DNA of 64,000 nucleotides from Miscanthus floridulus (taxonomy: Eukaryota; Streptophyta; Magnoliopsida; Poales; Poaceae): the NCBI RefSeq assembly GCF_019320115.1, contig NC_089598.1:28615711-28679710 (forward strand), given 5' to 3'. This document shows, piece after piece, positions 31,826 through 42,700 of this stretch (the stretch's first letter is position 1; every line of letters begins with the position of its first letter). The notes under the pieces were generated by a model. The model ran no database searches, was not told where the DNA came from, and worked only from the letters and a program-made list of their open reading frames with translations. Position numbers and translations under genes: made by a program.

Positions 31826-34579
31826 ATGACGCCAAGATTCGACTTTGCTGCATCCGTTCTCCTCTGTTCAGAGGACAGTACCACCATTTTCGACCTTGAG
31901 GAGGAGGAAAGAGAAGGGATTTTGTGTGTTCTTCGGCCGTCGCCGCGCCATGCCAACGCTCCTTCAGGGGCCTTGTCGATTGACTTCCCCCTGCAGTCAG
32001 AGAGCTGCATTGAGGCGTTCCTTGGTAGGGAGGAGTATCACCTGCCCATGGAGGGCTACGCTGAGCGCCTGCTGCTGCAGCAACCGGGCGGGTCGGATTT
32101 GGTGGCCATCAGGAACTACGCCATTGATTGGATTTGGAAGGTGAGTTTCTCTCCTGATTCTTTCACTGATCTGTGTGTTCAGGATGAGTTGTGCTGTGCA
32201 GCTGTGGAGAATATTGGTAAAAAATGTCATCTTTCTCGCTTTTTGTGGTCCTCTTGTTCCTGATTTATCACCTGCACTTCGTCGTATTATTTTAGCCTGG
32301 TGATTAATCGAATCCGTTGTTTGGAACAAGTGATGTACAGGTCCATGACTATTACAAGTTGGAGCCTTTGACGGTGGTCTTGTCAGTGAACTACATGGAC
32401 CGATTTCTCTCTGTGTACCATAATGCTGTAATGACTTTCTCAGCTTCGTGCTTCACATGCATTTCTTGCCGTCTGGATTTATCAGCCTGTTCGCTTGGTC
32501 ATGTGTGGCTTATAAGCCATGACTAAAAGTACCGTCGGTGATTTGGTGTGAGAGAAAAATACTGTTCGTTGGCTGAAAACAAGCCAAAACAAGGCAAATA
32601 AGCCCAAACGAACTCTTAACAGTGGCTTGCCTGTCCTTGGCTGCAAAAATGGAGGAAACAATTGTCTTAAACCCCTTAGACTTGCAGGCAAGTTCAATTA
32701 TAGATCGTCACACTTCATGAAATTAGATCTGCCATATTGTGTGAAACATGTATTTCTAAAGTAGTTGAAGCCAATGTTTTGATAGGTGGTGGACGCGGAG
32801 TACGTGTTTGAGCCTAGCACCATACACAGGATGGAGATTTTAGTGCTCAATACCTTGAGTTGGAGGATGCAAGCTGTGACTCCTTGCTCATTTATTGACT
32901 ACTATCTTCACAAATTCAGTGACGGTGATGTCGTGTCCAAAATCATACTTTCTCGCGCGGTTGAACTTATCTTGAGCACATCTAAAGGTATGATTCTAAG
33001 TACAAGTGTGTGTACCCTTTTTGCACTCAATTAGTAGAATGTGATGATCAGTTCCTAAAGATGGGAATTTTGGTCTACAGTTGCCGAGTTCTTGGTTTTC
33101 AGACCATCAGAGATTGCTGCAAGTATAGCTCTTGTGGCATTGGGGAAACATGAGAGTTCAGTACTTGAGAGCGTGGCAACTTGTCGCAAAGAATTAAGAA
33201 AGGTATTGCATACACATCACCGCAATCCAGATTCCAGAAATGAATTTTTTTTTTTTCGAAAGGACGGCAAAAGTTTGCCGCGATTTCTATTAGACGAAGA
33301 AAAGAAAAAGAAGGCAAGTGCCCCGTCCAGTTCTTTGAATGGAAACTGGGCAAAAACCATACAACTGAGGAGAGCCCCGCTCATCCTACACAACTTGATA
33401 CAACAATTCATCACCAACTTGTCGAATCGACCCCAGCTAAACAACTATCTCAACTCACGCCGCCACTTGCAGCTGGTCGACGTCCACTCAACTCGACTCT
33501 ACTAGAACAAACTCTCCACCACTGGCACCACCCACGCAACACAACAGCGAAAACGACGCACTAGCCCCGCCACGAGCCGTCCCGGCCGAGACAAATTCCA
33601 CAACGACGCCTTCAAGAAGGTAACGACGTCCAAGCGCCGCCGTCGCTCGTCCAAGGCCGGACTGGGTTTTCACCCGTCGAGAGTGTTGTGGACGCGACGC
33701 CCTCAACGGGGGGAACGGCACCCGCAGGTGTCGCCGTCACCAGGCCTTCGCCCAAAGAAACCACAGCACAGTCGTCGGTCAAGATGCCGGGTCCCTGCCA
33801 GGCACCAAAAGACGTCGCCGCCAGACCACCGGCCGAGGCCACTCCGAGGGGGTCGACGCGCCGGCCACGCAAGCAGCCGCAAAGCTGCGCCAGTACCCCC
33901 GCCGACCGGACCACATGCCGAAGAACCAGCCTTCCGCCGCCGTGTACGTCCACCTTGGGCACCGTCCCATGCCCTGAAGATCCCGGATCTGGGGCAAGGC
34001 CCCAGACCAGCACCCCCGAAGACGCCGAGGCCTCCGTCCTCGCTGCGACCGCTCCGCGCCGACAGCCAGGATCATGTGGGGAAGAACGGCATAGACGGGC
34101 CGCCCCCCAACGCCGGCATGAAACCCAACCACCGCCACAAAATGGCCACCATCGAGAAGAAGGAGAGGGCAAGCAGAGAGGGAGGGAACCCCGCCGCTGC
34201 CCCCTGCGCCCGCACGGGCACACGCGTCGGCAAGCCCCAGAAATGAATTGGATTATAGAAACTCAGTACCTTATTAAAGCAGTTAGCTTATGCCTTGATT
34301 TATACCAATCTATACTTTGGTACTTGTTAAATTTGTTTGTCACTCAATACATTGTAGGAAAGAGTATTAGGATGCTATGAAATGGTTCAAGATAAGATTG
34401 TTATGGGAGACATTATTATCAAGTCAGTTGGCTCTTCAGTTTTCCCCAAGCAGCACAGCCCCACAGGTGTGCTGGGTGTAGTTGCATGTGAAAGCCAACA
34501 AAGTGAGGACATAAGTGCTGGAGCTACAGTATGCAGTGAGAGTTCATCAGCACGCAAAAGGAGGAGGATTTGCAGATGA
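31826..34579 (+). CDS. CYCD: D-type cyclin (CYCD2/4-like), exon 3 damaged by a MITE
   Basis: Exons: 31826-32140, 32341-32427, 32613(?)-32687, 32786-32987, 33081-33202 and 34358-34579, about 340 codons, near the usual CYCD length. The ATG at 31826 opens MTPRFDFAAS; the retinoblastoma-binding LxCxE motif follows as LLCSE. The cyclin box spans exons 1-4: AIDWIWK, SVNYMDRFLS, CLSLAAKMEET and HRMEILVLNTLSWRM. Cyclin_C has FRPSEIAASIALVAL, and the tail ends KRRRICR. Such proteins activate CDKA at G1/S in the nucleus. Exon 3 lacks its first 10 or so codons (the conserved GK-W-TQ region), replaced by MITE sequence, with no in-frame acceptor visible. Its donor is GC (CAG|GCAAGT). Skipping exon 3 would keep frame but remove part of the cyclin box. 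All other exons are open. It may be a recent pseudogene or make an altered protein. Confidence 0.8.
32486..32612 (+). mobile_element. MITE at the intron 2/exon 3 border of the cyclin
   Basis: CCTGTTCGCTTGG at the left and a degenerate inverted copy (CCCAAACGAAC) at the right bracket a short element with TTATAAGCCATGACT inside. The same family stands at 38881-38994 with better inverted repeats. About 127 bp. The cyclin sequence before CTCTTAACAGTGGC, expected to encode the start of exon 3, is absent, so a deletion went with the insertion or followed it. Confidence 0.75.
33247..34236 (-). mobile_element. Non-LTR retroposon in cyclin intron 5, 13 bp TSD
   Basis: CCAGAAATGAATT is duplicated exactly at 33234-33246 and 34237-34249. 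The insert begins with a run of T (a poly-A tail on the minus strand) beside CGAAAGGACGGCAAAAG, a tail seen on grass LINEs. Its body (about 33500-34236) is GC-rich and open in several frames, but shows no RT motif. It is 5'-truncated or non-autonomous. It leaves the flanking splice sites intact but lengthens the intron to about 1.15 kb. Confidence 0.85.
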
Positions 34580-34909
34580 TTGGTCCTATTTTCACTGTCA
34601 GGTTTCTGCTTCTTCAAGCCTTGAAGCATGTCAATCACAAGGAAGAATTTTGGTGTGCCCAGGTAGTTCAGAGTATTAAAAGAATCAAAAGAAAAGGAAA
34701 AAGTCTATATTACCCCTGACTTTTGTTAGTGTGTCTACTTCACCCCTAAACTATGAAACTGTGTATTGAGCACCCTAAACTTTTTAAAACCAAACATTTA
34801 ACCCCTTTCAGTGGTTTTGGCTTCTGGTTTCGCTGACGTGGCAGTCCAAGCGGGTTCATATTGACATGCTGGCGCTTGGGCCCACGCGTCATAGAAAGAA
34901 GAGGAGGTA

Positions 34910-35490
34910 ATGCGCTGCCGCACCGCACGCAGGCGTCCCCGGCGTGTGTGCACGGCCAGGTCCTGCTGCTCCACCTGGGTCGAGTGTCCTGTCCAGCGTG
35001 GTAGTGTCCTCCACGGCCATATGTCCGGGAGCAGGAGGCCGTCTCGCTGGCCGGCCACGTCGCCTGGGCCAGTGGCGGCGCGACCGTTGACCTCAGCGAG
35101 CTCCTCACCGAGTATGCCAACGCCATCGTGTCGCGCGCCGCGCTTGGCGACGAGAGCGCTCGCGGGCTGTTTGACGACGGCGACTCCGGCCATCGGCAGA
35201 GGGAAGGTGTTCACCGACTTCCGAAGAAGCTAATCGGGACAAGGCCGGTCAGGGAGCTGCTGCCGTGGCTGGGCTGTGTGGATGCCATCAACGGGCTAGA
35301 GGGAGAAGATCATGCGGACGTTGGAGGCGCTCAACGTGTGGCTAGACGTTTGCAGCGGGGGTGACGACGATCGCCGGCACTTCATGGACGTGTGCTGGAC
35401 GTCCACAAGCTCGATATTGAGTTGTTGATGGTGAACGGAATTAGAATTCAGATGGAAGAGTTGCTGGTATACCTGGGCAATCTGTTCTTG
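34910..35490 (+). pseudogene. Cytochrome P450 (CYP71-like) fragment in the Pack-MULE
   Basis: Reading across frameshifts on the plus strand gives P450 A-family pieces in order: VHGQVLLLHLGRV (near the N-terminal beta region), a VVVSS-like piece, VDLSELLTEYANAIVSRAALG, ELLPWLGCVDAINGLEG and LDVHKLDIELL. The order and wording fit plant CYP71-type hydroxylases up to just before the I helix. The membrane anchor, oxygen-binding motif and heme Cys loop are all absent, and about 100 residues between the second and third pieces are missing. It is non-functional as an enzyme. The CYP71C-like resemblance is a weak impression. Confidence 0.65.
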
Positions 35491-35790
35491 GTTTGTCGAG
35501 CTCAGTGAAGATGTGCTCGACGAAGGTGCCCACGTGTCGTCTTGGTGAGAAAATCCGACGAGCAGCGTCTAGTTCCACTGCGGCGGGCGTGGTGGGTGAG
35601 GTTGAAGTACCTAGGCTCGATGACGGAGAGCGCTCGAGGAGCGGTTCGGCGAGCTCAGCGCCGACGCCACCGTGCTCGCGGACTTGGAGCGCGGCCGTGT
35701 GGGGTGCTGCTCACAGCCATCTCAGGCCCGCTCAAGGCCATAGAGAAGAAGCCCATCGCGCTGCAGGCGACGACACAAAATGCTCATCGC
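35491..35790. other. Captured GC-rich DNA of unknown origin in the Pack-MULE
   Basis: GC-rich and open in parts on the plus strand (for example ALQATTQNAHRALVKLF from one frame), but not recognisable. It could be another captured exon or diverged DUF2828-gene sequence. Confidence 0.3.
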
Positions 35791-35799
35791 GCTTTAGTC

Positions 35800-36370
35800 A
35801 AATTATTCGTGCGTGACGACATAGCCAATGCTCGGCCACGCCTAGGTGGGAACGACGTGTGTGGGGAGCTTGAGCGCGCGGCTTGAGCGCCGCCATGCGG
35901 AGCCGCTCACGCGCACTGGTGGCACGTGTAGTCCTCATTCGTGGTGAGCTCGGGCACGGAGCCCTTGGGAAGAGGCGCCATGCGACGACATCGCAGAGCA
36001 GCATGGAGCGATCATTGGAAGAGTCCAGCCACGGGCACCGCTTGGTGGCGAGCGACAACTCCTAGACCTTGCCGACTTGCCGTCGGCAAGCTTGCGCATG
36101 TCGTCCACGATGAGGCCGGCGAAGAGGTTGGCCATGCGATCGTGCAGGAATTGGTAGGTGGGGTCGTTACTGTACATCTCAACTGCGCTCACAACAGCCT
36201 CCGCTCTCCTGGTCCGGCACGCCACTGCGGCCGCGAGTTCCTACTTCCTAGTCGCGCTCGAGGCTGGCACCGATGCGCTCCTCCGTTGAGAAGGCAACGG
36301 GAGTCCGGGCTAGTGTGTCTGAAGATGGCGACGGGGTGGATGGCGAGGCTGCAGAGGATGACGAAGGCAC
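35800..36370 (-). pseudogene. DUF2828-type gene fragment in the Pack-MULE
   Basis: On the minus strand, one frame reads AVEMYSNDPTYQFLHDRMAN and then LFAGLIVDDMRKLADGK. After a frameshift another frame reads SLATKRCPWLDSSNDRSMLL followed by CDVVAWRLFPR. Together these match the core of the plant DUF2828 family, whose hallmark is a SLA-KWCPS-DSS-DRSTLLCE-like segment. Function of the family is not established to my knowledge. The piece lacks both ends and has frameshifts. It runs opposite to the cyclin and the P450 fragment. Confidence 0.65.
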
Positions 36371-36592
36371 TGGACTAACCTTTCAATGACGCGTGGGCCT
36401 GAGCGCAACAGGTCAATGTGAGCCACGTTGAACTGCCATCTCTGCAAAACCAGTAATCAAAACCACTAGAAGGGGTTAAAGTCTGGTTTGAGAAAGTTTA
36501 GGGTGCTAGATACATGGTTTTATAGTTCAGGGTGTGGAGCAGACACAACAACAAACGTCAGGGGGTTATGTAGACTTTTTCCCAAAAGAAAA

Positions 36593-37430
36593 TATAAACC
36601 ATGTTTGCCTTTCAAATGGTAAGAGCCATTTGACTTGCAATGGGCTTATAACTTGTTCCCAATTTATGAGTTTTGGGCATGCAAAGCTATTTGACAGACA
36701 GTCCACAGTCCAGTGATAGTGATGGTTATTGTCGGATTGATTTACGTGATAGTGGAATTGAGCCTTGGACTTGTGTGTTGCAGACTTGTAGAGATGGTAT
36801 AGTTCTTTTTTTGCATCTTGTATTCATGCTCCCTTATTTGCGTTCCTGAGAACCTTGGAGGCGGGATTCTTTGATTTGGGTATTGAATTGAAAGTACAAG
36901 GAAAGAGAACAAGTCCAAGCTTTCCTTAAAAAGGTGTGTGTGTCATGAAATTTGAAGAGGAAAGGTGTGTTTTGCTTTCCTTAAAAAGGTCTAGAGTTGT
37001 CGACGTTTTTAATGGTGGATTTTTCGAGCCATGCTGCCATGGTATGTCTCTACAAGTCCAAGCTTGTTCCACTTATCTCTAGTAAACCACATAAAAAAAA
37101 GAGTACAAAATAGTACAAAGTATTTCATGAAACAAGAACACAGTAAAAGGGGTGCAGCTATTCCTTTCCTAGTTCAAGATATTAGTTCAAGATCTGGGGT
37201 CATTACAGTGACTAGGGAATTTTTTGTATCTCTGTGAGTGCACTCTAGTTCAAGATATTAGCTCAAGATCTACCTTTTGTTGTTGGTTGGTGGTTAGGAT
37301 GGTAATCACACCCTAGTGTGCTCACTTGCTACTACAGTTTGATCACTGTGGAATGCCTCTTGATGCCACTGCTCTCGGAAACAGCTAGCCAGATAATCCA
37401 GTCGTACAAAGGTCGCCATAGAAATAAATG
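36593..37430. other. Intergenic DNA, no feature recognised
   Basis: Probable distal 3' flank of the cyclin displaced by the Pack-MULE. A short motif, TTCAAGATATTAG(C/T)TCAAGATCT, occurs twice (about 37172 and 37252). No gene is seen. Confidence 0.4.
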
Positions 37431-37665
37431 ATACTCCTTCAGTCCTAAGGAGTGCGATTGTAGATTTGGACTATGTCAAATTTTATATAGTTTGACTAAA
37501 TTTATAAAACATATCATCTCCAAATACGTTTATTATAAAAATACATTAGCGATTTAGCTAAATAGCTAGTGAAACGTATTTGTTATCATAAACATCAGTA
37601 TCTATCTGTATAGATTTAATCAAACTATATTGATTGACTTAGTAAAAAACTAGAATTGAACATCC
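37431..37665. mobile_element. Stowaway-like MITE, degraded
   Basis: It begins TACTCCTTCAGTCCTAAGGA, close to the TA plus CTCCCTCCGTCC end of Stowaway elements, and continues with the AT-rich body usual for them. The far end is degraded, so the inverted repeat cannot be shown. Confidence 0.5.
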
Positions 37666-38880
37666 GTTCAGAAAAGACTGTCTCGTGCGGAGACGTTGCT
37701 CTTGCCGGACTGCATTATCCAGCATATCTTGCAGCGCAACGCAATTGCAAACCAATAGCGGTGCGTTTCGTTTCGCGGCCAAGCATCCAAGAGCTGTACG
37801 CGCCGCCGAGCCTGATCTCGATCGGCACATGCATGAAAGTGAAACGGCGTGTCTAGTAATGGATTTACTGTTGCCTTATCCGAGCACAGGAAACCCTCTT
37901 TTTTTTTTTGCAAATACAAAGAGCCAAGGGTTGCAAGCTCTGAAAGGAACAAATCTGCAAATCTCTGTGACAGATCGAGCTGTTGGGGCCAACCGGCCAA
38001 GGAAGCAAGGTATCCTATCGAGCCTCTTGCTGTCTCGCACGTACGTACACGACGGTCGGTCGGGCCCCTGACCCCTGGCCCCGGCGTACTGCGTACGTAC
38101 GTGTATTCGATGACCATGGCTAGTGATACTATATATACGGTGGTAAAGAGGGAAAATAAAGTTTGGTCCCGCGGATAGGCGAACAAATCTCGTCATACCA
38201 AATCGTGGGTATATAATGCAAAAAAAAGGACAGTAAAATGTGTTGTCGCCAAACTTTATAGTTCGACAAGCAGGCCTCACTCTTTTTTTTTTTTTTGTTT
38301 CTTGTAAGATCGTGTTTGTAGATTTCATTGCAAGTAATATGAATATGCAAATGGATTGTCAGTTAGATGCACAATTTCGAAAATATTTTCTCCTACCACT
38401 AGAAGTAGTCAGGTAGAAGATCATTAGGGCTCCCAACCAGCTCCTTCTCCGGCTCTTGATGAAATTATATCAAATGAGCAAAAGCAAAGGTGTTCCACAC
38501 ACACACAAAAAAGTATCTAGAGTTAGAGCCGTTTTTTTAACCAAACCGGGCAAAAAAAAAAAGAATGGCTTCTTTGGATTATGCTCCATCTTTAAGCATT
38601 TCATGTCTCAAAATTTGTCCGTATTGCCGCTCAACAACTATTCAGCCAAACTTTTTCAAAAGAGTTTGCACTCCACCAGAGAATCTGCTACAGTTAAGAA
38701 GCCAAACGTTTTTTTGAAAGAGTCTGAGATCCTCTAGAGAATCTACTACAATTAAGAATTCAGAGCCATTAAAGCCATTTTTTATATGAATTGATCAAAC
38801 ATTCGTTGGAGAAGTTGGAAGCACTTATTCCACATTATTAAGTTCTACTTATGATACTTGTGACCATGTGGGGACAATTG
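37666..38880. other. Intergenic DNA, no gene recognised
   Basis: Several overlapping open frames on both strands at 37668-38330 reflect base composition and match nothing I know. Homopolymer runs of T occur at about 37900 and 38283. Confidence 0.4.
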
Positions 38881-38994
38881 TCCTGTTCGCTTGGCTGATA
38901 AACCATGACTGAAAGTACTGTTGGCTGATTTGTTGTGAGAAAAAATATTATTCGTTGGCTGAAAAAGTACAGCTTATAAGCCAAGTGAATAGGA
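38881..38994. mobile_element. MITE, same family as the one in the cyclin exon
   Basis: The left end TCCTGTTCGCTTGGCT and the inverted right end (reading TCCTATTCACTTGGCT) match at 14 of 16 bases. About 114 bp. Internal TGACTGAAAGTACTGTTGG parallels the cyclin copy. The flanking 8 bp do not match clearly. Confidence 0.7.
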
Positions 38995-39587
38995 CGAATA
39001 TGTCAAAAGCGAATTTGCAGTAGAAAGCGGTTAGACTACTGAATGCAGAAGCCGGCCAGTTCTGCTACCTCATCTCATCTGTAATTCCTCCATACTAGTT
39101 GACAGCCAACCACCAGTTTATCTTTCCATGCAAAACCTACAGCGCAAACATGGTACGGTGACTACGGACACCCAACTGGCCTTGTGGGCCTTCTTCGTTT
39201 TGAATTTATCAGTCGACTTATGAGCCAGAATCTACAATATTTTTTTTAAAAAAAATTAATTTTAGTCGACTTTAATACTAGCCGAACAATCCCCTACAGC
39301 TCTGTTTTTACTGTGGACTGCTACCTGATGACACTGCTTGTCAGCTTGGGTACAAACAACATGCCACAGTCAAAGACAAAACACAGTGACATCTACAGAC
39401 AAATTAATAATAAGGTTGGATCCAAAACTCTGATCTGTCAAAGTAACATTATTCTTTGGTCTGTAACATCTTAATGTTAGATGGCAGCTCCTGGAGGTTT
39501 TATCCAACCGGCCTTGTGCTGCGGAAGACAAGAAATTCAGGCTCTCTCTGCAGTAGTTTGGGTGTGCCTTCAGCTGCAATAGAGCAG
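38995..39587. other. Intergenic DNA, no feature recognised
   Basis: Mixed-composition sequence with short open frames only and no recognisable repeat ends. Confidence 0.35.
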
Positions 39588-39700
39588 TACTTCATCTGTC
39601 CTAAAATAGAAGTCATTCTCGCTTTTCGAGAAGTCAACTTTTTTAAACTTTGACCAATTATATATAAAAAAATATTAATATTCATAATACATAATTAGTA
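39588..39700. mobile_element. Stowaway-like MITE, left part (split by LINE)
   Basis: It begins TACTTCATCTGTCCTAAAAT, like Stowaway ends. It runs to the 17 bp target duplication of the LINE and continues at 45102. Confidence 0.6.
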
Positions 39701-39769
39701 CAACTCCATCTATGTTGTCTCAACATAGCAGGTCACAAGTCATGGTAATTGTAATTTAGGGTCGCTTAC

Positions 39770-42700
39770 AGGTAAGTTAAGAGAATTAGTTGATACCTCG
39801 ACTAGGAGGCATGTAAACATATTATGCGTTCAAGAGATTAAATGAAAGGGTTAGAAGACGAAGGAGGTGGACAATACAGGTTTCAAACTTTGGTACACAG
39901 GGACAGTCGCGAATAGAAATAGAATAGGAGTTTTGATTGATAAGAGCCTCAAGAATGGTGTGATTAAGGTTGGGCAAAAATAACTGAGAACCGAAAGAAC
40001 CGAAACCGAAACCGAAAGAACCGGAACCGAAAATTTCGGTTAGCTATTCGGTTCTCAGTTTTTAGGAACCGAATTAACTGATCAAATTTCGATTCCTGGG
40101 CTCGGTTAACCGAAATAACCGAAGGAACTGAAATTCACAAACAAGCCCAATAAACCTTACAACCTAGGCCTAATACCAACTTAACCCTAGATATAAAAGG
40201 TGGATGACACCCCCTCAGAGCCTCACACCCTCACATTTTTTAAAATCTCGGCATTGTGCTTTTTTAAAAATCTTTTTTTCCTATTTTTCTATTCTTTTTT
40301 TGCTGCTTGTGTAAATCCTCAGTTAGTTCGGTTAGAACCAGAACCGAACTGAACTAACTGAAACCGATTTTGCTCGGTTCCAAGATTTGCGAAGAACCGA
40401 TCGGTTCCTATTTGTAGAGAACCGAATTTGTGTCATAAACCGAAGAACTAAACCGATCGATTTCGGTTAACCGAACGCCCAGGCCTAGGTGTGATGGAAG
40501 TGAGAAGGCAAGGAAATAGGATTATCTTAGTCAAGCTTGTCATTGGTGATATGGTCTTGAACGTAATTAGTGTGTATGCCCCCCAAGTAGGCCTCGACGA
40601 GAGTGCTAAGAGACAGTTCTGGGAAGACTTAGATGGCCTGATTAGAGCTATACCTAGTAGTGAGAAGCTTTTTATAGGAGATCTTAATGGGCATGTAGTT
40701 ACTATAAGCGCAGGTTTCGAGGCAGTTCATGAATGTTTTAGGTATGGTAGTAGGAATTAGGAGAGGGAGGAAGTTCTAGACTTAGTGATAGCTTTTGACT
40801 TGATAATAGCCAACACTTTCTTTAGAAAGAGAGAATCTCATCTAGTGACCTTCAGTAGCAGACCATACTCTAGCCAGATTGACTTTGTCCTCGCAAGAAG
40901 AAAGGACAAACGAACATGCTTAGGTTACAAGGTGATACCAGGGGAGTGTGTTGTTTCTTAACATAAGCTTTTGATGGTAGACTTTTGTTTTCAGGTGCGT
41001 GCCCGTAGGAATAAACAAGCTAAGATTGAAAGAACAAAGTGGTGAAAACTGAAAGTGGAGACGTCAGAGGTATTCAGAGAAAGGGTTATCAAAGAGGGCT
41101 CTTGAAAGGAAGAAGATGACATAAACAACATATGGGAGAAGATGACAACCAACATTCGGAAGATGGCTTTAGAGGTGTGTGGAGTAACCAAAGGGAGTGG
41201 AGGTGAGGCTAAAGATACTTGGTGGTGAAATAAGAAAGTCCAAAGGGCTATTAATGAGAAGAAAGAATGCTATGGACGCTTGTACCATGATAGGAGTGTG
41301 GACAACATAGAGAAGTACAAGGTGGCAAAGAAGACTGTAAAGCGAGCTATAAGTATGGCGAAGGATAGAGCGTATGGGGATCTTTACCAACATTTGAGTA
41401 TGAAGGAAGGAGAGAAGAACATTTATAGGATGACTAGGGTTCATGAGAGAAAGACAAGGGACTTCAACCAAGTTAAGTGCATTAAGGATGAAAGGGAGCA
41501 TCTCTTGGTGAGGGAGGATGAGATCCGACATCGATGGCAAGAGTATTTTGATAAATTGTTCAATGGTGAGAATACGAACACAACCTTTCAGTTGAATGAC
41601 TTTTTTTATGACATTAATAGGCGCTTTGTGCGGAGAATCCAAGAATCTGAGGTCAGAGAGGCGTTGAAAAGGATGAAAGGAGGTAATGCGATGGGACCAG
41701 ATGGTATCCCAATCGAGATGTAGAGATGCCTTGGGGACATAGCTATAGTATGGCTAACCAAGTTGTTCAACCATATTTTTCGATCGAATAAGATACCTAA
41801 CGAGTGGAGAAGTATATTGGTACCGATCTACAAGAATAAAGGGGATATTCAAAGTTGTACTAATTACTGGGGAATTAAGTTGATGAGCCATACTATAAAG
41901 TTATGGGAGAGAGTTATCGAGCATCGCTTGAGAGCAATAACGCGGGTCTCTATGAACCAATTTGGTTTCATACCCGGGAGGTCAACCATGGAAGTCATTT
42001 TCTTAATAAGACAAGTTATGGAGCGTATAGGGAGAAGAAGAAGGACATACACATAGTTTTTATTGACTTGGAGAAGGCTTATGATAAAATACCAAGGAAT
42101 GTTATGTGGTGGGCTTTGGACAAACATAAAGTCCCAATGAAGTACGTCAGGCTCATTAAGGACATGTACAACAATATTGTGACTAGTGTTTGAACAAGTG
42201 ATGGAGACACGGATAACTTCCCGATTAGGATAGGACTACATCAAGGATCAGCTTTGAGCCATTATCTATTTGCTTTAGTGATAGATGAGGTCACAAGGGA
42301 CATACAAGGGGACATCCCTTGGTGTATGCTTTTCGTGGATGATGTAGTGCTAGTTGATGAAAGCTGGATAGGAATGAATCAGAAACTGGAGTTATGGCGG
42401 GAGACTTTGGAGTCTAAAGGTTTTAGACTCGGTAGAACTAAAACTGAGCATATGAGATGTGAATTCGGCACTACTACTCTAGAGGAGGAAGATATTAGTT
42501 TGGAAGGTCAAGTGGTGCCTAGGAAGGATACCTTTCGATATTTAGGATCAATGCTATAGAGAGACGGATATATTGATAAAGATGTTAGCCATAGAATCAA
42601 AGCAGGGTGGATGAAGTGACGCCAAGCATCTGATGTCCTATATGACAAAAGGGTACCACAGAAGCTAGAAGGTAAGTTTTATAGGACGGCGATTAGACCT

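Larger units (their letters stand above)
34696..36582. mobile_element. Pack-MULE with captured gene fragments, TSD CAAAAGAAAA
   Basis: Terminal inverted repeats of about 135 bp (34696-34832 and 36446-36582) start GGAAAAAGTCTA at both ends. Flanks CAAAAGAAAA at 34686-34695 and 36583-36592 match exactly over 10 bp. Long TIRs and a 9-10 bp duplication define a Mutator-like element. No transposase is visible. The GC-rich interior carries fragments of at least two unrelated genes. It lies about 115 bp past the cyclin stop codon, probably in its 3' UTR. Confidence 0.9.

Noticed and set aside
33612..34380. Frames of 187-230 codons in cyclin intron 5
   Set aside because: They lie in an inserted retroposon bounded by a perfect target duplication and show no domain.
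37668..38330. Overlapping open frames of 109-172 codons on both strands
   Set aside because: Mutually overlapping, without motifs, splice-supported structure or repeat homology.
38865..39005. 8 bp target duplication for the MITE at 38881-38994
   Set aside because: GACAATTG and CGAATATG do not match well enough.
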